Shown here: piece by piece, positions 25,751 through 32,843 of the stretch
How positions within the stretch are numbered: the stretch's first letter is position 1
Layout: each line of letters opens with the position of its first letter
Assembly (NCBI GenBank): GCA_964650965.1
Contig: CAZYYO010000025.1
Span: 1 to 32,843 of the forward strand
Length of the DNA stretch: 32,843 nucleotides
Origin: CAZYYO01 sp964650965
GTDB lineage: Bacteria; Bacillota; Clostridia; Lachnospirales; Lachnospiraceae
Reading direction: 5' to 3'
Program-made: the position numbers and the translations under genes
The notes under the pieces: model-generated
The model's database searches: none
Told to the model about the DNA's origin: nothing
Seen by the model: only the letters and a program-made list of their open reading frames with translations

Positions 25751-27325
25751 ATGATTTCAATTCTTCAACAGGCATACACATCATATATAGATTTTATTGG
25801 GGATAAATATTATTGGGGAATATTTATCCTTTGTGTTATATGCTTGCTTTTCGTATGTAAGAAGCAATATCATCGTCGCTATACTTTTTTTTCTATTCTA
25901 TTATACATAGTAGTTTATGCATTTCCTGTCAGTGCTAAATTTCTGATGGATTATGGCATGGGACGAGAAGTTTATTGGAGAATGTTTTGGATTATTCCCA
26001 TTCCGATGATCATGGCATGGAGTATTACAGAGTTATTATTTCATCTTAAAGGGAAGAGAAGACTTCTACTGGTGACAGTGATATCTCTTATTCTGGTAAT
26101 CACTGGAACCTGTGTCTATGCTAATGGTAATTATGAATCCTTCCAAAATTACTATAAGGTACCAGACAAGGTGATTAATGTATGTAATATTATAAATGAT
26201 GATGCAAATACAAATCAGATTACTTATAAAAGAGCAGCTTGTATGAATGAGCTGGTGCCTTATGTGAGACAGTATGATGCCACAATTCAATTATCCTATG
26301 GAAGAAATGCACTGCGTCATGAACCACTTTCTGTTACAGCACAAAACCTGTTTGATAGTATTAATACTGAAAATAAGGATTGGACCTTAATTGCAGAGAA
26401 CTTAAGAGCGGATCGTTGCAATTATTTTGTCTGTTACGAAGATGATGCGGTTGCTGGTCAGCTTTCAGAGTTGGGATTTGCTTTGATTGGAAACACGGAC
26501 GGATATAATATCTTTCGAGATACGTACTATACCATAACCCAGTATTCCAGCACATCGGGGAGTCAGTCTCTTATTTACACAGTTGAAGATGCTTCGGGAC
26601 GTTTTATGATTATTGATGGTGGTTGGGAGAGTGATGCTCAGCAGCTCCGACAGATTATTGAAGCTCATGATAACAAAGTAGATGCCTGGGTAATTACCCA
26701 TCCTCATCAGGATCACGTGGGAGCCTTTAACGTACTCATGGGCGAAAGTGATACTCCAATCCGTGTGGGGCATATCTATGCCTCCGATTTTGATGATAGC
26801 AATTACCATAAGGAAGCTCAAGAATGGGATAATATTGAGAATTATGATAAGTTTCTCAATGTTACCAAAAATATGGAGAATGTTACATTTCTGAAAAAAG
26901 GAGATGAGCTGCAGGTTATTGGCCTTAAGATGGAGGTGTACAGTTCCTATTCCAATAAGATTGGCGTGGAAGCTGTTAGTGCAGCGAATGACGGTTCATT
27001 AATGTTTAAGCTTTCTGCATCTACTCAAAGTATACTGTTTTGTGGAGATGTGGGCAGTCAGATGGCACCAAAGATTCTAGAGGAATGGAAGGACCAGCTG
27101 TCTGCAGATTATATTCAGATGGGGCATCATGGCAACGGAGGACTTACGGAAGAGTTTTATCGTAATGTGCATCCCACAATTGCATTTTTTGATGCACCAG
27201 AGTGGCTGATGTATCCAGCAGAAGGAACATCCTATACAACACCTGAGAATCGTGAAATTATGGAGAGTATGGGTGCACAGATTCTATGGTATTCCACAAC
27301 TCCAAATAGAGTGGAATTACGATAG
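25751..27325 (+). CDS. Membrane protein (DUF6077-like C-terminal half) fused to a metallo-beta-lactamase-fold domain
   Basis: 524 residues. Residues 1-~125 hold about four membrane segments, ~130-265 an outer soluble domain of the kind that ends GT-C-like proteins, and ~270-524 a metallo-beta-lactamase fold with H317-P-H319-Q-D321-H322, D433 in CGDVG and H459/H460 in GHHGNGG. The arrangement is closest to the ComEC-type MBL domain. TTAGGAG stands before the ATG with six-base spacing, and the gap from the previous stop is 13 bases. Topology suggests that the MBL domain lies outside the cytoplasm; if so it may hydrolyse a phosphodiester in a wall polymer or extracellular nucleic acid (inference). 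Confidence 0.8.
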   Translation: MISILQQAYTSYIDFIGDKYYWGIFILCVICLLFVCKKQYHRRYTFFSILLYIVVYAFPVSAKFLMDYGMGREVYWRMFWIIPIPMIMAWSITELLFHLKGKRRLLLVTVISLILVITGTCVYANGNYESFQNYYKVPDKVINVCNIINDDANTNQITYKRAACMNELVPYVRQYDATIQLSYGRNALRHEPLSVTAQNLFDSINTENKDWTLIAENLRADRCNYFVCYEDDAVAGQLSELGFALIGNTDGYNIFRDTYYTITQYSSTSGSQSLIYTVEDASGRFMIIDGGWESDAQQLRQIIEAHDNKVDAWVITHPHQDHVGAFNVLMGESDTPIRVGHIYASDFDDSNYHKEAQEWDNIENYDKFLNVTKNMENVTFLKKGDELQVIGLKMEVYSSYSNKIGVEAVSAANDGSLMFKLSASTQSILFCGDVGSQMAPKILEEWKDQLSADYIQMGHHGNGGLTEEFYRNVHPTIAFFDAPEWLMYPAEGTSYTTPENREIMESMGAQILWYSTTPNRVELR

Positions 27326-27336
27326 CAATTTGTGCT

Positions 27337-27366
27337 TTCTGCATAATAAAAAGATTCTACTATAAT
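27337..27366 (+). promoter_or_regulatory. Possible internal promoter
   Basis: TATAAT at 27361-27366 with a poor -35 candidate TTCTGC 18 bases upstream, in the 67-base gap before the next gene. Confidence 0.3.
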
Positions 27367-27392
27367 TTATATTGTTAGGGGGCTAAGAGGAA

Positions 27393-29276
27393 ATGTCATA
27401 TTTTATACCAGCGTTATTTATAACTGCATGGACTATCATTACAGCAGGTATCTTTCGACATCGTTTTGAAGAGGCTGTACCAGTTTCAGTGATGTCTATG
27501 ACGGTTGTCGTGTATATTCTTACATATATCTTCGATTTTAATATTGCAGTTGGTATTATGGCTTGTATTATATTACTGGGAATCATCTGCCTGATATTGA
27601 AGATTCAAAAGGGTAGGTGGGAGAACTGGAAGCAGGATCTTTTTACCCCTGGCCTTGCGATACTATTGCTGCTTATGGCATTCCTTCTTTGGATTAATAG
27701 GAATCGAGGAGTTATGCTTTGGGACGAGACCTCTCATTGGGCAATGATGGTGAAAGAAACCCTTCGAACAGGTGATTTCTATTGTACCAATGCCTCTACG
27801 CTGCTGGCTCATAAGGATTATCCACCAATGATATGTATGTTTGAATCACTGTATTGCAGATTGTCTGGGGGATATCAAGAAGGATATGTATATACAGCAC
27901 TACAACTGTTGGAACTGTCATTTTTCTTCCCTTTCCTATCAATTACTAGATCAGACAGAACTAAGCCGGTAGGCACATTGCGTAGATATACAGGACTTGG
28001 CGTTGTCCTTATTATGATGATTTTTGGTGTTGTATTCTGTGGAATTCCTGCCAACTTTTTTTATGCATCCTTGTATGAAGATGTGGTTTTGGCATTGGAG
28101 TTTTGCTACGGCTCATTAATCATTTATCGATTAACTCAAGAGACCGTGCTCTTAAGTACCAAAGAGGATAGCATGAAAAAAAGTGCCAGAACGACCAGAG
28201 TTTATCTGGTTACAAATCTGACACTTGTCTTTGCATTCTTGCTAATGACGAAGCAAATGGGAATTATTTTCTTCGCATTGCTGATTTTATACTATGTTGC
28301 AAGTCAACTGTGTAACAAAATTAGAATGAGAGAGTTGGCTATACTTGTAACGGCTCCGGTATTACTATATATCACCTGGAAAATTCGAATTCAGCAATAT
28401 GGACTGGCAAACCAGGCACAGTTTCAAATTTCTGATTTAAGAATAACTGATTTATTAGGGATTATTTTTGGCAAAAGCGGAGAACAGTGGCAGATACAAG
28501 CTGCCCATAATTACCTCCAAGCCTTATGGAACGTGGAACTGCATCACTATGGAATTCCATGTTCTTATCTTCTGCTAGTTGTGGCCTTTCTAATTCTATT
28601 TGCAGTTGTATCTCTTTTATTATATAAGCTACACATTCAAGCCAGACTTCTACTTCCTACAGGAATTCTTGGATTGGGAGCTATTGGATATGGAGCCATT
28701 ATGCTGATGATGTATACCTTTAGCTTTGGACCAGAGGAGGGACCGGTACTGGCATCCTTTGACCGCTATATGAATACATATATTTTTATTATGTGGATGT
28801 CCTTCCTATTGCTAATGACGTATATCTTCGTAATGCATTTCTCGGACCGGGGCATCTTCGTTCTGGGGGTTCTCATGGCACTTGGATTGCTGTTCTATAT
28901 TGTAGTACAGAAGCAATGGGATCGAATTACAGCACCTGCCACATATCAGTCTATGAATGATGTATATCAGGAAAATGCTGCATATCTGGAGACGAATACC
29001 CCAGATGATGCTCGCATTCTTTTCATAGATACATCTTTAGATGAATATCATTTCCGCTATCAATGCTATGCTCTTAGATACTTAACAACACCTCGAATCT
29101 ATCAGCCTCAGGATTGGAGAAGCCGTATGGAGCGTGCATCTATAGCAGAAATGAAACAGGAACTGACACAATGGGATTATGTATATTTTATCCATGTGGA
29201 TGAGAGTTGGACTGATTCCTATGGAAGCTTATTCAATCAAGATATACATAATGGATTATTGTATCAGTTACCTTAG
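27393..29276 (+). CDS. Large polytopic membrane protein, GT-C-like
   Basis: 627 residues with about twelve or more hydrophobic segments and a soluble C-terminal tail of ~110 residues. The first outer loop contains VMLWDETSHWAMM near residues 108-120, with the acidic pair D-E in the GT-C position. I cannot assign a named family with certainty. GAGGA precedes the ATG. It is the last gene of the long same-strand array; its stop overlaps the stop of the antisense DUF5648 remnant. It is probably an outer-face glycosyltransferase that uses a lipid-linked sugar. Confidence 0.78.
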   Translation: MSYFIPALFITAWTIITAGIFRHRFEEAVPVSVMSMTVVVYILTYIFDFNIAVGIMACIILLGIICLILKIQKGRWENWKQDLFTPGLAILLLLMAFLLWINRNRGVMLWDETSHWAMMVKETLRTGDFYCTNASTLLAHKDYPPMICMFESLYCRLSGGYQEGYVYTALQLLELSFFFPFLSITRSDRTKPVGTLRRYTGLGVVLIMMIFGVVFCGIPANFFYASLYEDVVLALEFCYGSLIIYRLTQETVLLSTKEDSMKKSARTTRVYLVTNLTLVFAFLLMTKQMGIIFFALLILYYVASQLCNKIRMRELAILVTAPVLLYITWKIRIQQYGLANQAQFQISDLRITDLLGIIFGKSGEQWQIQAAHNYLQALWNVELHHYGIPCSYLLLVVAFLILFAVVSLLLYKLHIQARLLLPTGILGLGAIGYGAIMLMMYTFSFGPEEGPVLASFDRYMNTYIFIMWMSFLLLMTYIFVMHFSDRGIFVLGVLMALGLLFYIVVQKQWDRITAPATYQSMNDVYQENAAYLETNTPDDARILFIDTSLDEYHFRYQCYALRYLTTPRIYQPQDWRSRMERASIAEMKQELTQWDYVYFIHVDESWTDSYGSLFNQDIHNGLLYQLP

Positions 29277-29647
29277 TTAATTCCATACCAGGCGATACCT
29301 TCATTATTCCAGCCTAGGCGGCATAAGTGATCATTTTCACCCCGGTCCGTTGTGTAGTTGTGAGACCCTGCTTGAGCGTTAGGATTATATGCACGGAAGA
29401 GAGGTACAGCTTGGTTGGGGTCTGAATAGAAACCAATACCTTCATATCGCCATTCGGCCATTACCAGTGAATACATTTCTACAGCATTCATAGTATAGTG
29501 ATGATCTCCGGCATTTGGATTATAAACACGATAAACAGGGTTGCCGGAAACGGGTGCATACCAACCAACGCCCTCGTAATTCCAACCTACATTAGCCAGG
29601 TGATCTCTTTCACCGCTGGTTGTATACAAATTATTATTGATGATTGG
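29273..29647 (-). pseudogene. Truncated DUF5648-repeat remnant
   Basis: About 120 residues on the minus strand match the three-repeat DUF5648 module up to its normal end (WNNEGIAWYGIN). The first repeat is broken: only NP...LYTTSGERDHL remains where YNPNSGEHFYT is expected, and further upstream the frame runs into AT-rich sequence with a stop. There is no ATG, ribosome binding site, signal peptide or enzyme domain. It looks like the tail of a fifth DUF5648 protein whose front has been lost. The second repeat has YSLVMAEWRYEG, with the conserved G of GW replaced by E, as expected for decay. Confidence 0.7.
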
Positions 29648-29712
29648 ATTTTGCCGGGAGATGGTGTGATTTTTATTTTTTTATTAAATAGGAGTTGCAT
29701 TGCAGGTTAGCG

Positions 29713-29718
29713 TATAAT
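29713..29718 (+). promoter_or_regulatory. Possible -10 box
   Basis: TATAAT, without a convincing -35 at 16-18 bases (TTGCAT lies only 12 bases away). It would drive the short unit that ends at 29836. Confidence 0.35.
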
Positions 29719-29748
29719 ATAATGAAAATAATCAAGGAGGTAGTTATT

Positions 29749-29769
29749 ATGGAGAGACAAGACGGATAA
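29749..29769 (+). CDS. Hexapeptide ORF (MERQDG) with strong ribosome binding site
   Basis: AAGGAGGT (29734-29741), a perfect Shine-Dalgarno sequence, stands seven bases before an ATG that is followed by only five codons and TAA. A terminator follows 33 bases later. It may be a leader peptide, a toxin-like micro-ORF or the front end of a deleted gene. It is far below normal gene size, so its translation is uncertain. Confidence 0.3.
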   Translation: MERQDG

Positions 29770-29801
29770 TTGAGATAACAATTTTCAATGTAAATGCAAG
29801 G

Positions 29802-29836
29802 GAACAATGGCATCAAATGTGTCATTGTTCTTTTTT
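29802..29836 (+). terminator. Rho-independent terminator
   Basis: GAACAATG (29802-29809) pairs with CATTGTTC (29823-29830), followed by six T. It ends the short unit and probably read-through from the large upstream array. Confidence 0.85.
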
Positions 29837-29921
29837 GATTTTGACACTCTTTGTCACATTGTACCGATGTTTTGCTGGAATAGAGAGAATGTTTCCTATG
29901 CTTTATTTTTACAGCTTCATT

Positions 29922-29930
29922 TGCTATAAT
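29922..29930 (+). promoter_or_regulatory. Extended -10 promoter of the 29999 gene
   Basis: TGCTATAAT with the TGn extension and a poor -35 region. The leader would be about 60 bases to the ATG. Confidence 0.5.
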
Positions 29931-29998
29931 AAGGCAGATAAAATAAAATACATACAATGATTAAAGTAACGATAGATTGTTAAAGGAGAATAAGCAGA

Positions 29999-30925
29999 AT
30001 GGACAAGATAGCAGTGTTAATTCCTTGCTACAATGAAAGCGAAACCATTGCGAAGGTAGTAAGGGATTTTCAGAAGGCACTTCCAGAAGCAGTGATATAT
30101 GTATATGATAACAATTCTTCTGATGGAACTGCAGAGATTGCCCAGAAGGCTGGTGCAGTGGTGCGTTATGAATACCAGCAGGGGAAGGGAAATGTAATCC
30201 GTCGTATGTTCCGGGATGTGGATGCACAATGTTATATTATGACAGATGGAGATGATACATACCCGGCAGAATTTGCACCGGAGATGGTGGATAAGGTCCT
30301 GTCCCGTAACGTAGATATGGTGGTGGGTGACCGCCTGTCTTCTACTTATTTTGAAGAGAACAAGAGACCTTTTCATAATTTCGGTAACTCGCTGGTTCGA
30401 AAGTCCATCAATTCCTTGTTTAAAACAGATATTAAGGATATTATGACCGGCTACAGAGCTTTCAGTTATCAGTTCGTTAAGACCTTCCCGGTACTTTCCA
30501 AGGGATTTGAAATCGAGACGGAAATGAGTATTCATGCAGCAGATAAGAATATGTTTGTTGAAAATGTAATTATAGAGTACAGAGACCGGCCGGAAGGCAG
30601 TGAATCTAAGCTGAATACATACTCTGATGGTATGAAGGTGCTGATGACTATTGCAAGATTATTCCGTACCTACAAGCCCATGGCTTTCTTTGGGCTATTG
30701 GCAGCAGTATTAACCATTCTTGGTATTGGTTTTATGATTCCGGTGCTGCATGCATATTTCATGACAGGTGAGGTGTTAAGATTCCCTACCTTAATTGTAT
30801 GTGGATTTGTATTATTAACGGCGATTCTGTCCTTATTTGCAGGTCTGATTCTCCAGACCATTACCTGGAAGAATCGGCAGGATTTTGAGATGGAGCTTCA
30901 TCGCGTAGGCCGGGAGATAAAATAG
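29999..30925 (+). CDS. GT2 polyprenyl-phosphate glycosyltransferase (DPM1/ArnC/GtrB-like)
   Basis: 308 residues. The GT2 domain starts at once (AVLIPCYNES, residues 5-14), has YDNNSSDGT near 36-44, the metal-binding TDGDD at 82-86 and a TGYRAFS motif near 152-158. Two membrane segments lie at ~225-245 and ~255-285, followed by a short basic tail. This layout is typical of enzymes that move a sugar from a nucleotide donor to undecaprenyl phosphate on the inner leaflet. It may make the lipid-linked sugar used by the GT-C-like proteins upstream. It has its own promoter, and TAAAGGAG precedes the ATG. Confidence 0.88.
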   Translation: MDKIAVLIPCYNESETIAKVVRDFQKALPEAVIYVYDNNSSDGTAEIAQKAGAVVRYEYQQGKGNVIRRMFRDVDAQCYIMTDGDDTYPAEFAPEMVDKVLSRNVDMVVGDRLSSTYFEENKRPFHNFGNSLVRKSINSLFKTDIKDIMTGYRAFSYQFVKTFPVLSKGFEIETEMSIHAADKNMFVENVIIEYRDRPEGSESKLNTYSDGMKVLMTIARLFRTYKPMAFFGLLAAVLTILGIGFMIPVLHAYFMTGEVLRFPTLIVCGFVLLTAILSLFAGLILQTITWKNRQDFEMELHRVGREIK

Positions 30926-30956
30926 ATAGAAAAATCTGGCGATGCTAGGTTTCTTC

Positions 30957-30965
30957 TGCTATAAT
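30957..30965 (+). promoter_or_regulatory. Extended -10 promoter of luxS
   Basis: TGCTATAAT, identical to the element before the 29999 gene, about 50 bases upstream of the luxS start; no clear -35 box. Confidence 0.5.
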
Positions 30966-31015
30966 GTTCCTGTTGTTATTGTTAATCAAATATTGAAAGG
31001 ACAGGGCATACTACA

Positions 31016-31474
31016 ATGGAAAAAATCAAGAGCTTCACAATAAATCATGATGTGCTAACGCCTGGATTCTACATTTCTCGTGTAGACAAGAATGTAGCCA
31101 CTTATGATTTAAGGACACGCAGACCTAATATGGGCGATTATATGAGTAACGCAACCATGCATTCCGTAGAGCACATGTTTGCTACCTTGATTCGTAATTC
31201 CAGGATTGCAGATCAGGTTCTTTACTTTGGACCAATGGGATGCCAGACGGGATTCTATCTTCTGGTGAGGGATATCAGACCAGTTGAGGTATTTGAAGAG
31301 ACAAAGCAGGTATTAAGGCAAATTATTCAGCATGAAGGTCCAGTATATGGTGCATCTGCAAAAGAATGTGGTCATTATGAGAATTTGGATATGGAATTGG
31401 CAAGAGAAGAATGTCGTACTTACCTGGAAGTATTAGAAGCACAGACAGATATGGATTTTGATTATCCGCAGTAA
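31016..31474 (+). CDS. luxS: S-ribosylhomocysteine lyase (autoinducer-2 synthase)
   Basis: 152 residues, normal length. The metal site is complete: H49-x-x-E52-H53 in HSVEH and C118 in KECGHY; the catalytic-type cysteine C76 lies in GCQTGFY. LuxS splits S-ribosylhomocysteine into homocysteine and DPD, the precursor of autoinducer-2, in the activated methyl cycle. GAAAGGA precedes the ATG. The following gene makes its substrate. Confidence 0.98.
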   Translation: MEKIKSFTINHDVLTPGFYISRVDKNVATYDLRTRRPNMGDYMSNATMHSVEHMFATLIRNSRIADQVLYFGPMGCQTGFYLLVRDIRPVEVFEETKQVLRQIIQHEGPVYGASAKECGHYENLDMELAREECRTYLEVLEAQTDMDFDYPQ

Positions 31475-31500
31475 ACAATATACAAGAGAAGGTACAGACT

Positions 31501-31527
31501 AAAATCCTACAGTACGTAGGATTTTTT
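31501..31527 (+). terminator. Terminator between luxS and mtnN
   Basis: AAAATCCTAC (31501-31510) pairs with GTAGGATTTT (31516-31525), a 10-bp stem with a 5-base loop, ending in T's. It lies 26 bases after the luxS stop and just before the mtnN ribosome binding site, so it may cut read-through rather than stop it, or a promoter for mtnN has been missed. Confidence 0.7.
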
Positions 31528-31546
31528 GTCGGAAAAGGAGATTATT

Positions 31547-32242
31547 ATGAAAATTGGCGTTATTGGTGCAATGCAAAAAGAAGTGGACAATCTAAAGACA
31601 CAGATTGAAAATCCCCACTCGGAGGTAATCAGCGGTGTTACCTTTGTATCAGGCATGGTGAAAGGCGTAGAAATGGTGGCAGCAGTCAGCGGCGTAGGTA
31701 AAGTATTTGCAGCCATCTGTACAGAAGCTATGATTCTTACCTATCACGTAGATATGATTATAAATATTGGTGTTGCCGGAACACTATGCTCACAGCTGGG
31801 TGTCATGGATGTTGCGGTGGCAGATCGTGTGGTACAGCATGATATGAACACCTCTGCATTAGGAGATCCGGTAGGCTTGTTGTCGGGAATTAATGAAGTG
31901 TATCTGGAAGCAGATGAGAAGATGAACCGGGTTCTGTGTCAGTGCCTGGAAGACAGACATATGAAGTATCTGGTGGGAACCATTGCTACCGGAGATTTAT
32001 TTCTTCACAAGCAGCAGACCAAGGAACAGCTTCATGAGAACTTTGGTGCAATTGCCGGAGAAATGGAGGGGGGAAGCATTGGTCATGTATGTTTCGTAAA
32101 CAAAGTTCCTTTTGCAATTTTACGCAGCATCTCGGATGGAGAAGGTGGTGCCATGGATTACATGACATTTGCCAATAAGGCTGCCCAGATTGGTATTGAA
32201 ATCGTGGTCGATTTTATCGGTAGAATGGGTAGTGTTTTATAG
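31547..32242 (+). CDS. mtnN: 5'-methylthioadenosine/S-adenosylhomocysteine nucleosidase
   Basis: 231 residues, matching E. coli MTAN in length and in active-site numbering: E12 in AMQKEV, E174 in GEMEGG and D197 in SISDGE. It releases adenine from S-adenosylhomocysteine and methylthioadenosine and supplies S-ribosylhomocysteine to LuxS. AAAGGAG (31534-31540) with six-base spacing selects ATG 31547; the frame is open from TTG 31526, which overlaps the terminator. The pair recycles the by-product of SAM-dependent methylation. Confidence 0.97.
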   Translation: MKIGVIGAMQKEVDNLKTQIENPHSEVISGVTFVSGMVKGVEMVAAVSGVGKVFAAICTEAMILTYHVDMIINIGVAGTLCSQLGVMDVAVADRVVQHDMNTSALGDPVGLLSGINEVYLEADEKMNRVLCQCLEDRHMKYLVGTIATGDLFLHKQQTKEQLHENFGAIAGEMEGGSIGHVCFVNKVPFAILRSISDGEGGAMDYMTFANKAAQIGIEIVVDFIGRMGSVL

Positions 32243-32293
32243 CATTTTTTGTCGACAACCCCCACCTTTTTCCCTTATTTCCGCCCTTTGCCA

Positions 32294-32322
32294 TTGCAAC
32301 CAATTTACTCAATGACTATAAT
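32294..32322 (+). promoter_or_regulatory. Sigma-A promoter of the 32364 gene
   Basis: TTGCAA (32294-32299), a 17-base spacer and TATAAT (32317-32322), about 35 bases before the start codon's leader end. Confidence 0.65.
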
Positions 32323-32363
32323 ATGATTTGTTATAGATTTTTAGAAGAACATGGGAGGACGTT

Positions 32364-32675
32364 ATGGGTGGAATTTATGGATTCGTATCGCCGCAAGGGA
32401 AGTTTTTTCCCTGTGAGAAGAATGGACACATGAAGCTGGTGGATGAGATTATTGAGACCCAGAAGCTGGAAGGACATGCCAAGACGCCGGAGCTGCTGCT
32501 GGCGAAGAATCGTTATATGACAGTGAACCAGTGTATGGTGGGAATTGATTATGTGGGAGATGATTTTCGAGATTACAAGCATCTGTCATCACAGCAGGTG
32601 GAGTGGATTGAAGAGCATCTAGACGAGCTTAGTGCAATGCAGCGAAGGTCAGTGAACATGGAGCTGATGTTTTAA
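32364..32675 (+). CDS. Small hypothetical protein
   Basis: 103 residues, soluble, no signal peptide or membrane segment. It begins GGIYGFVSPQGKFFPCEK and has a helical C-terminal half rich in E, Q and L. GGGAGGA stands before the ATG, and a good promoter lies upstream, so it is a real single gene. I do not recognise the family. The start has a vague resemblance to short beta-strand modules with a G-K-x-F turn, which is not enough to assign function. Confidence 0.75.
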   Translation: MGGIYGFVSPQGKFFPCEKNGHMKLVDEIIETQKLEGHAKTPELLLAKNRYMTVNQCMVGIDYVGDDFRDYKHLSSQQVEWIEEHLDELSAMQRRSVNMELMF

Positions 32676-32745
32676 GTCGGTAGCTGCGTTCATGGACACC
32701 CTGTGAGAAAAGTGCTACAATACCTCCATGAAACTATTTGAGAAA

Positions 32746-32776
32746 TATATGAAGTGTGCAGTGCAGCCTTCATATA
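32746..32776. repeat. Inverted repeat
   Basis: TATATGAAG (32746-32754) and CTTCATATA (32768-32776) form a 9-bp perfect inverted repeat around 13 bases. It could be an operator or an RNA hairpin upstream of the next gene. Confidence 0.4.
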
Positions 32777-32794
32777 CAATGAGGTTATATAGGT

Positions 32795-32824
32795 AATTGC
32801 GAAACGAGTTCGCAATTTTGATTT
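32795..32824 (+). terminator. Terminator-like hairpin
   Basis: AATTGCGAA (32795-32803) pairs with TTCGCAATT (32809-32817), then TTGATTT. The T-tract is interrupted, and a ribosome-binding-like AAGGAAG follows at the window end, so an attenuator for the next gene is also possible. Confidence 0.55.
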
Positions 32825-32843
32825 AAAACAAGGAAGAATTGCT

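Larger units (their letters stand above)
29648..29998. other. Intergenic region with short transcription unit
   Basis: No standard gene. It holds a TATAAT box, a perfect Shine-Dalgarno site before a hexapeptide ORF, a strong terminator and then the promoter of the 29999 gene. The sequence is AT-rich, unlike the flanking genes. Confidence 0.6.

Noticed and set aside
25735..25751. Sequencing frameshift or programmed frameshift joining the two DUF6077-like halves
   Set aside because: Stops in both frames (25735, 25739) prevent joining by one base, and no slippery heptamer is seen; a good ribosome binding site precedes the second ATG.
19461..29647. DUF5648 copies as donor cassettes for gene conversion or phase variation
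   Set aside because: The copies differ at many synonymous positions, including the antisense remnant, so recent exchange is not supported by eye.
29673..29957. Minus-strand open frame of 94 codons
   Set aside because: Low-complexity, crosses a plus-strand terminator and promoter, and has no ribosome binding site.
30017..30535. Minus-strand open frame of 172 codons inside the 29999 gene
   Set aside because: It is the complement of a clear GT2 domain and has no family-like motifs of its own.

Overview
The window reads as chromosome of a low-to-mid-GC Gram-positive gut-type anaerobe, most likely a Lachnospiraceae member (Bacillota, Clostridia). The reasons are strong AGGAG-type ribosome binding sites, secreted lysozymes and amidases with C-terminal DUF5648 repeats and FD-YY/NPDL repeats, several large polytopic GT-C-like proteins, and a luxS-mtnN pair. 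The species assignment is inference; I could not search a database. Family names given as DUF numbers are recalled, not looked up.

Layout. (1) 1-520: the 5' part of a minus-strand insertion-element protein (DUF6431-like) that runs off the left edge. (2) 521-1094: no gene; it holds a possible ~110-nt small RNA, terminator-like hairpins on both strands and the promoter of the main gene array. (3) 1095-18247: a surface polysaccharide synthesis and export locus. It encodes an AAA ATPase, a ManC-cupin-ManA fusion (GDP-mannose), three polytopic membrane proteins of GT-C type (DUF6056-, GtrII- and DUF2142-like), an 816-residue double GT2 glycosyltransferase, RmlA and RmlC (dTDP-rhamnose), an O-antigen/teichoic-type ABC exporter (permease, then ATPase with a Wzt-like carbohydrate-binding C-terminus), and a methyltransferase-like plus kinase-like pair that resembles a split WbdD chain terminator. 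(4) 18300-24690: four consecutive secreted cell-wall proteins (transglutaminase-like, two GH25 lysozymes, an Amidase_3 enzyme), each ending in three DUF5648 repeats. (5) 24709-29276: three more large membrane proteins, one with a C-terminal metallo-beta-lactamase domain. (6) 29273-29998: a truncated antisense DUF5648 remnant and a short transcript-like unit with a hexapeptide ORF and terminator. (7) 29999-32675: a polyprenyl-phosphate-type GT2 enzyme, luxS, mtnN and a small hypothetical gene. (8) 32676-32843: hairpins leading to the next gene outside the window.

How it fits together (inference). ManCA and RmlA/RmlC supply activated mannose and rhamnose; the double GT2 enzyme builds a chain on the cytoplasmic side; the MTase/kinase-like pair would cap it; and the Wzt carbohydrate-binding domain would recognise the finished chain for export. 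The membrane GT-C proteins, fed by a lipid-linked sugar synthase such as the 29999 gene, could decorate it outside. The secreted hydrolases share one C-terminal module and are encoded directly behind the exporter, so the module may bind the exported polymer. All genes from 1095 to 29276 point the same way with gaps below 80 bases and no convincing internal terminator.
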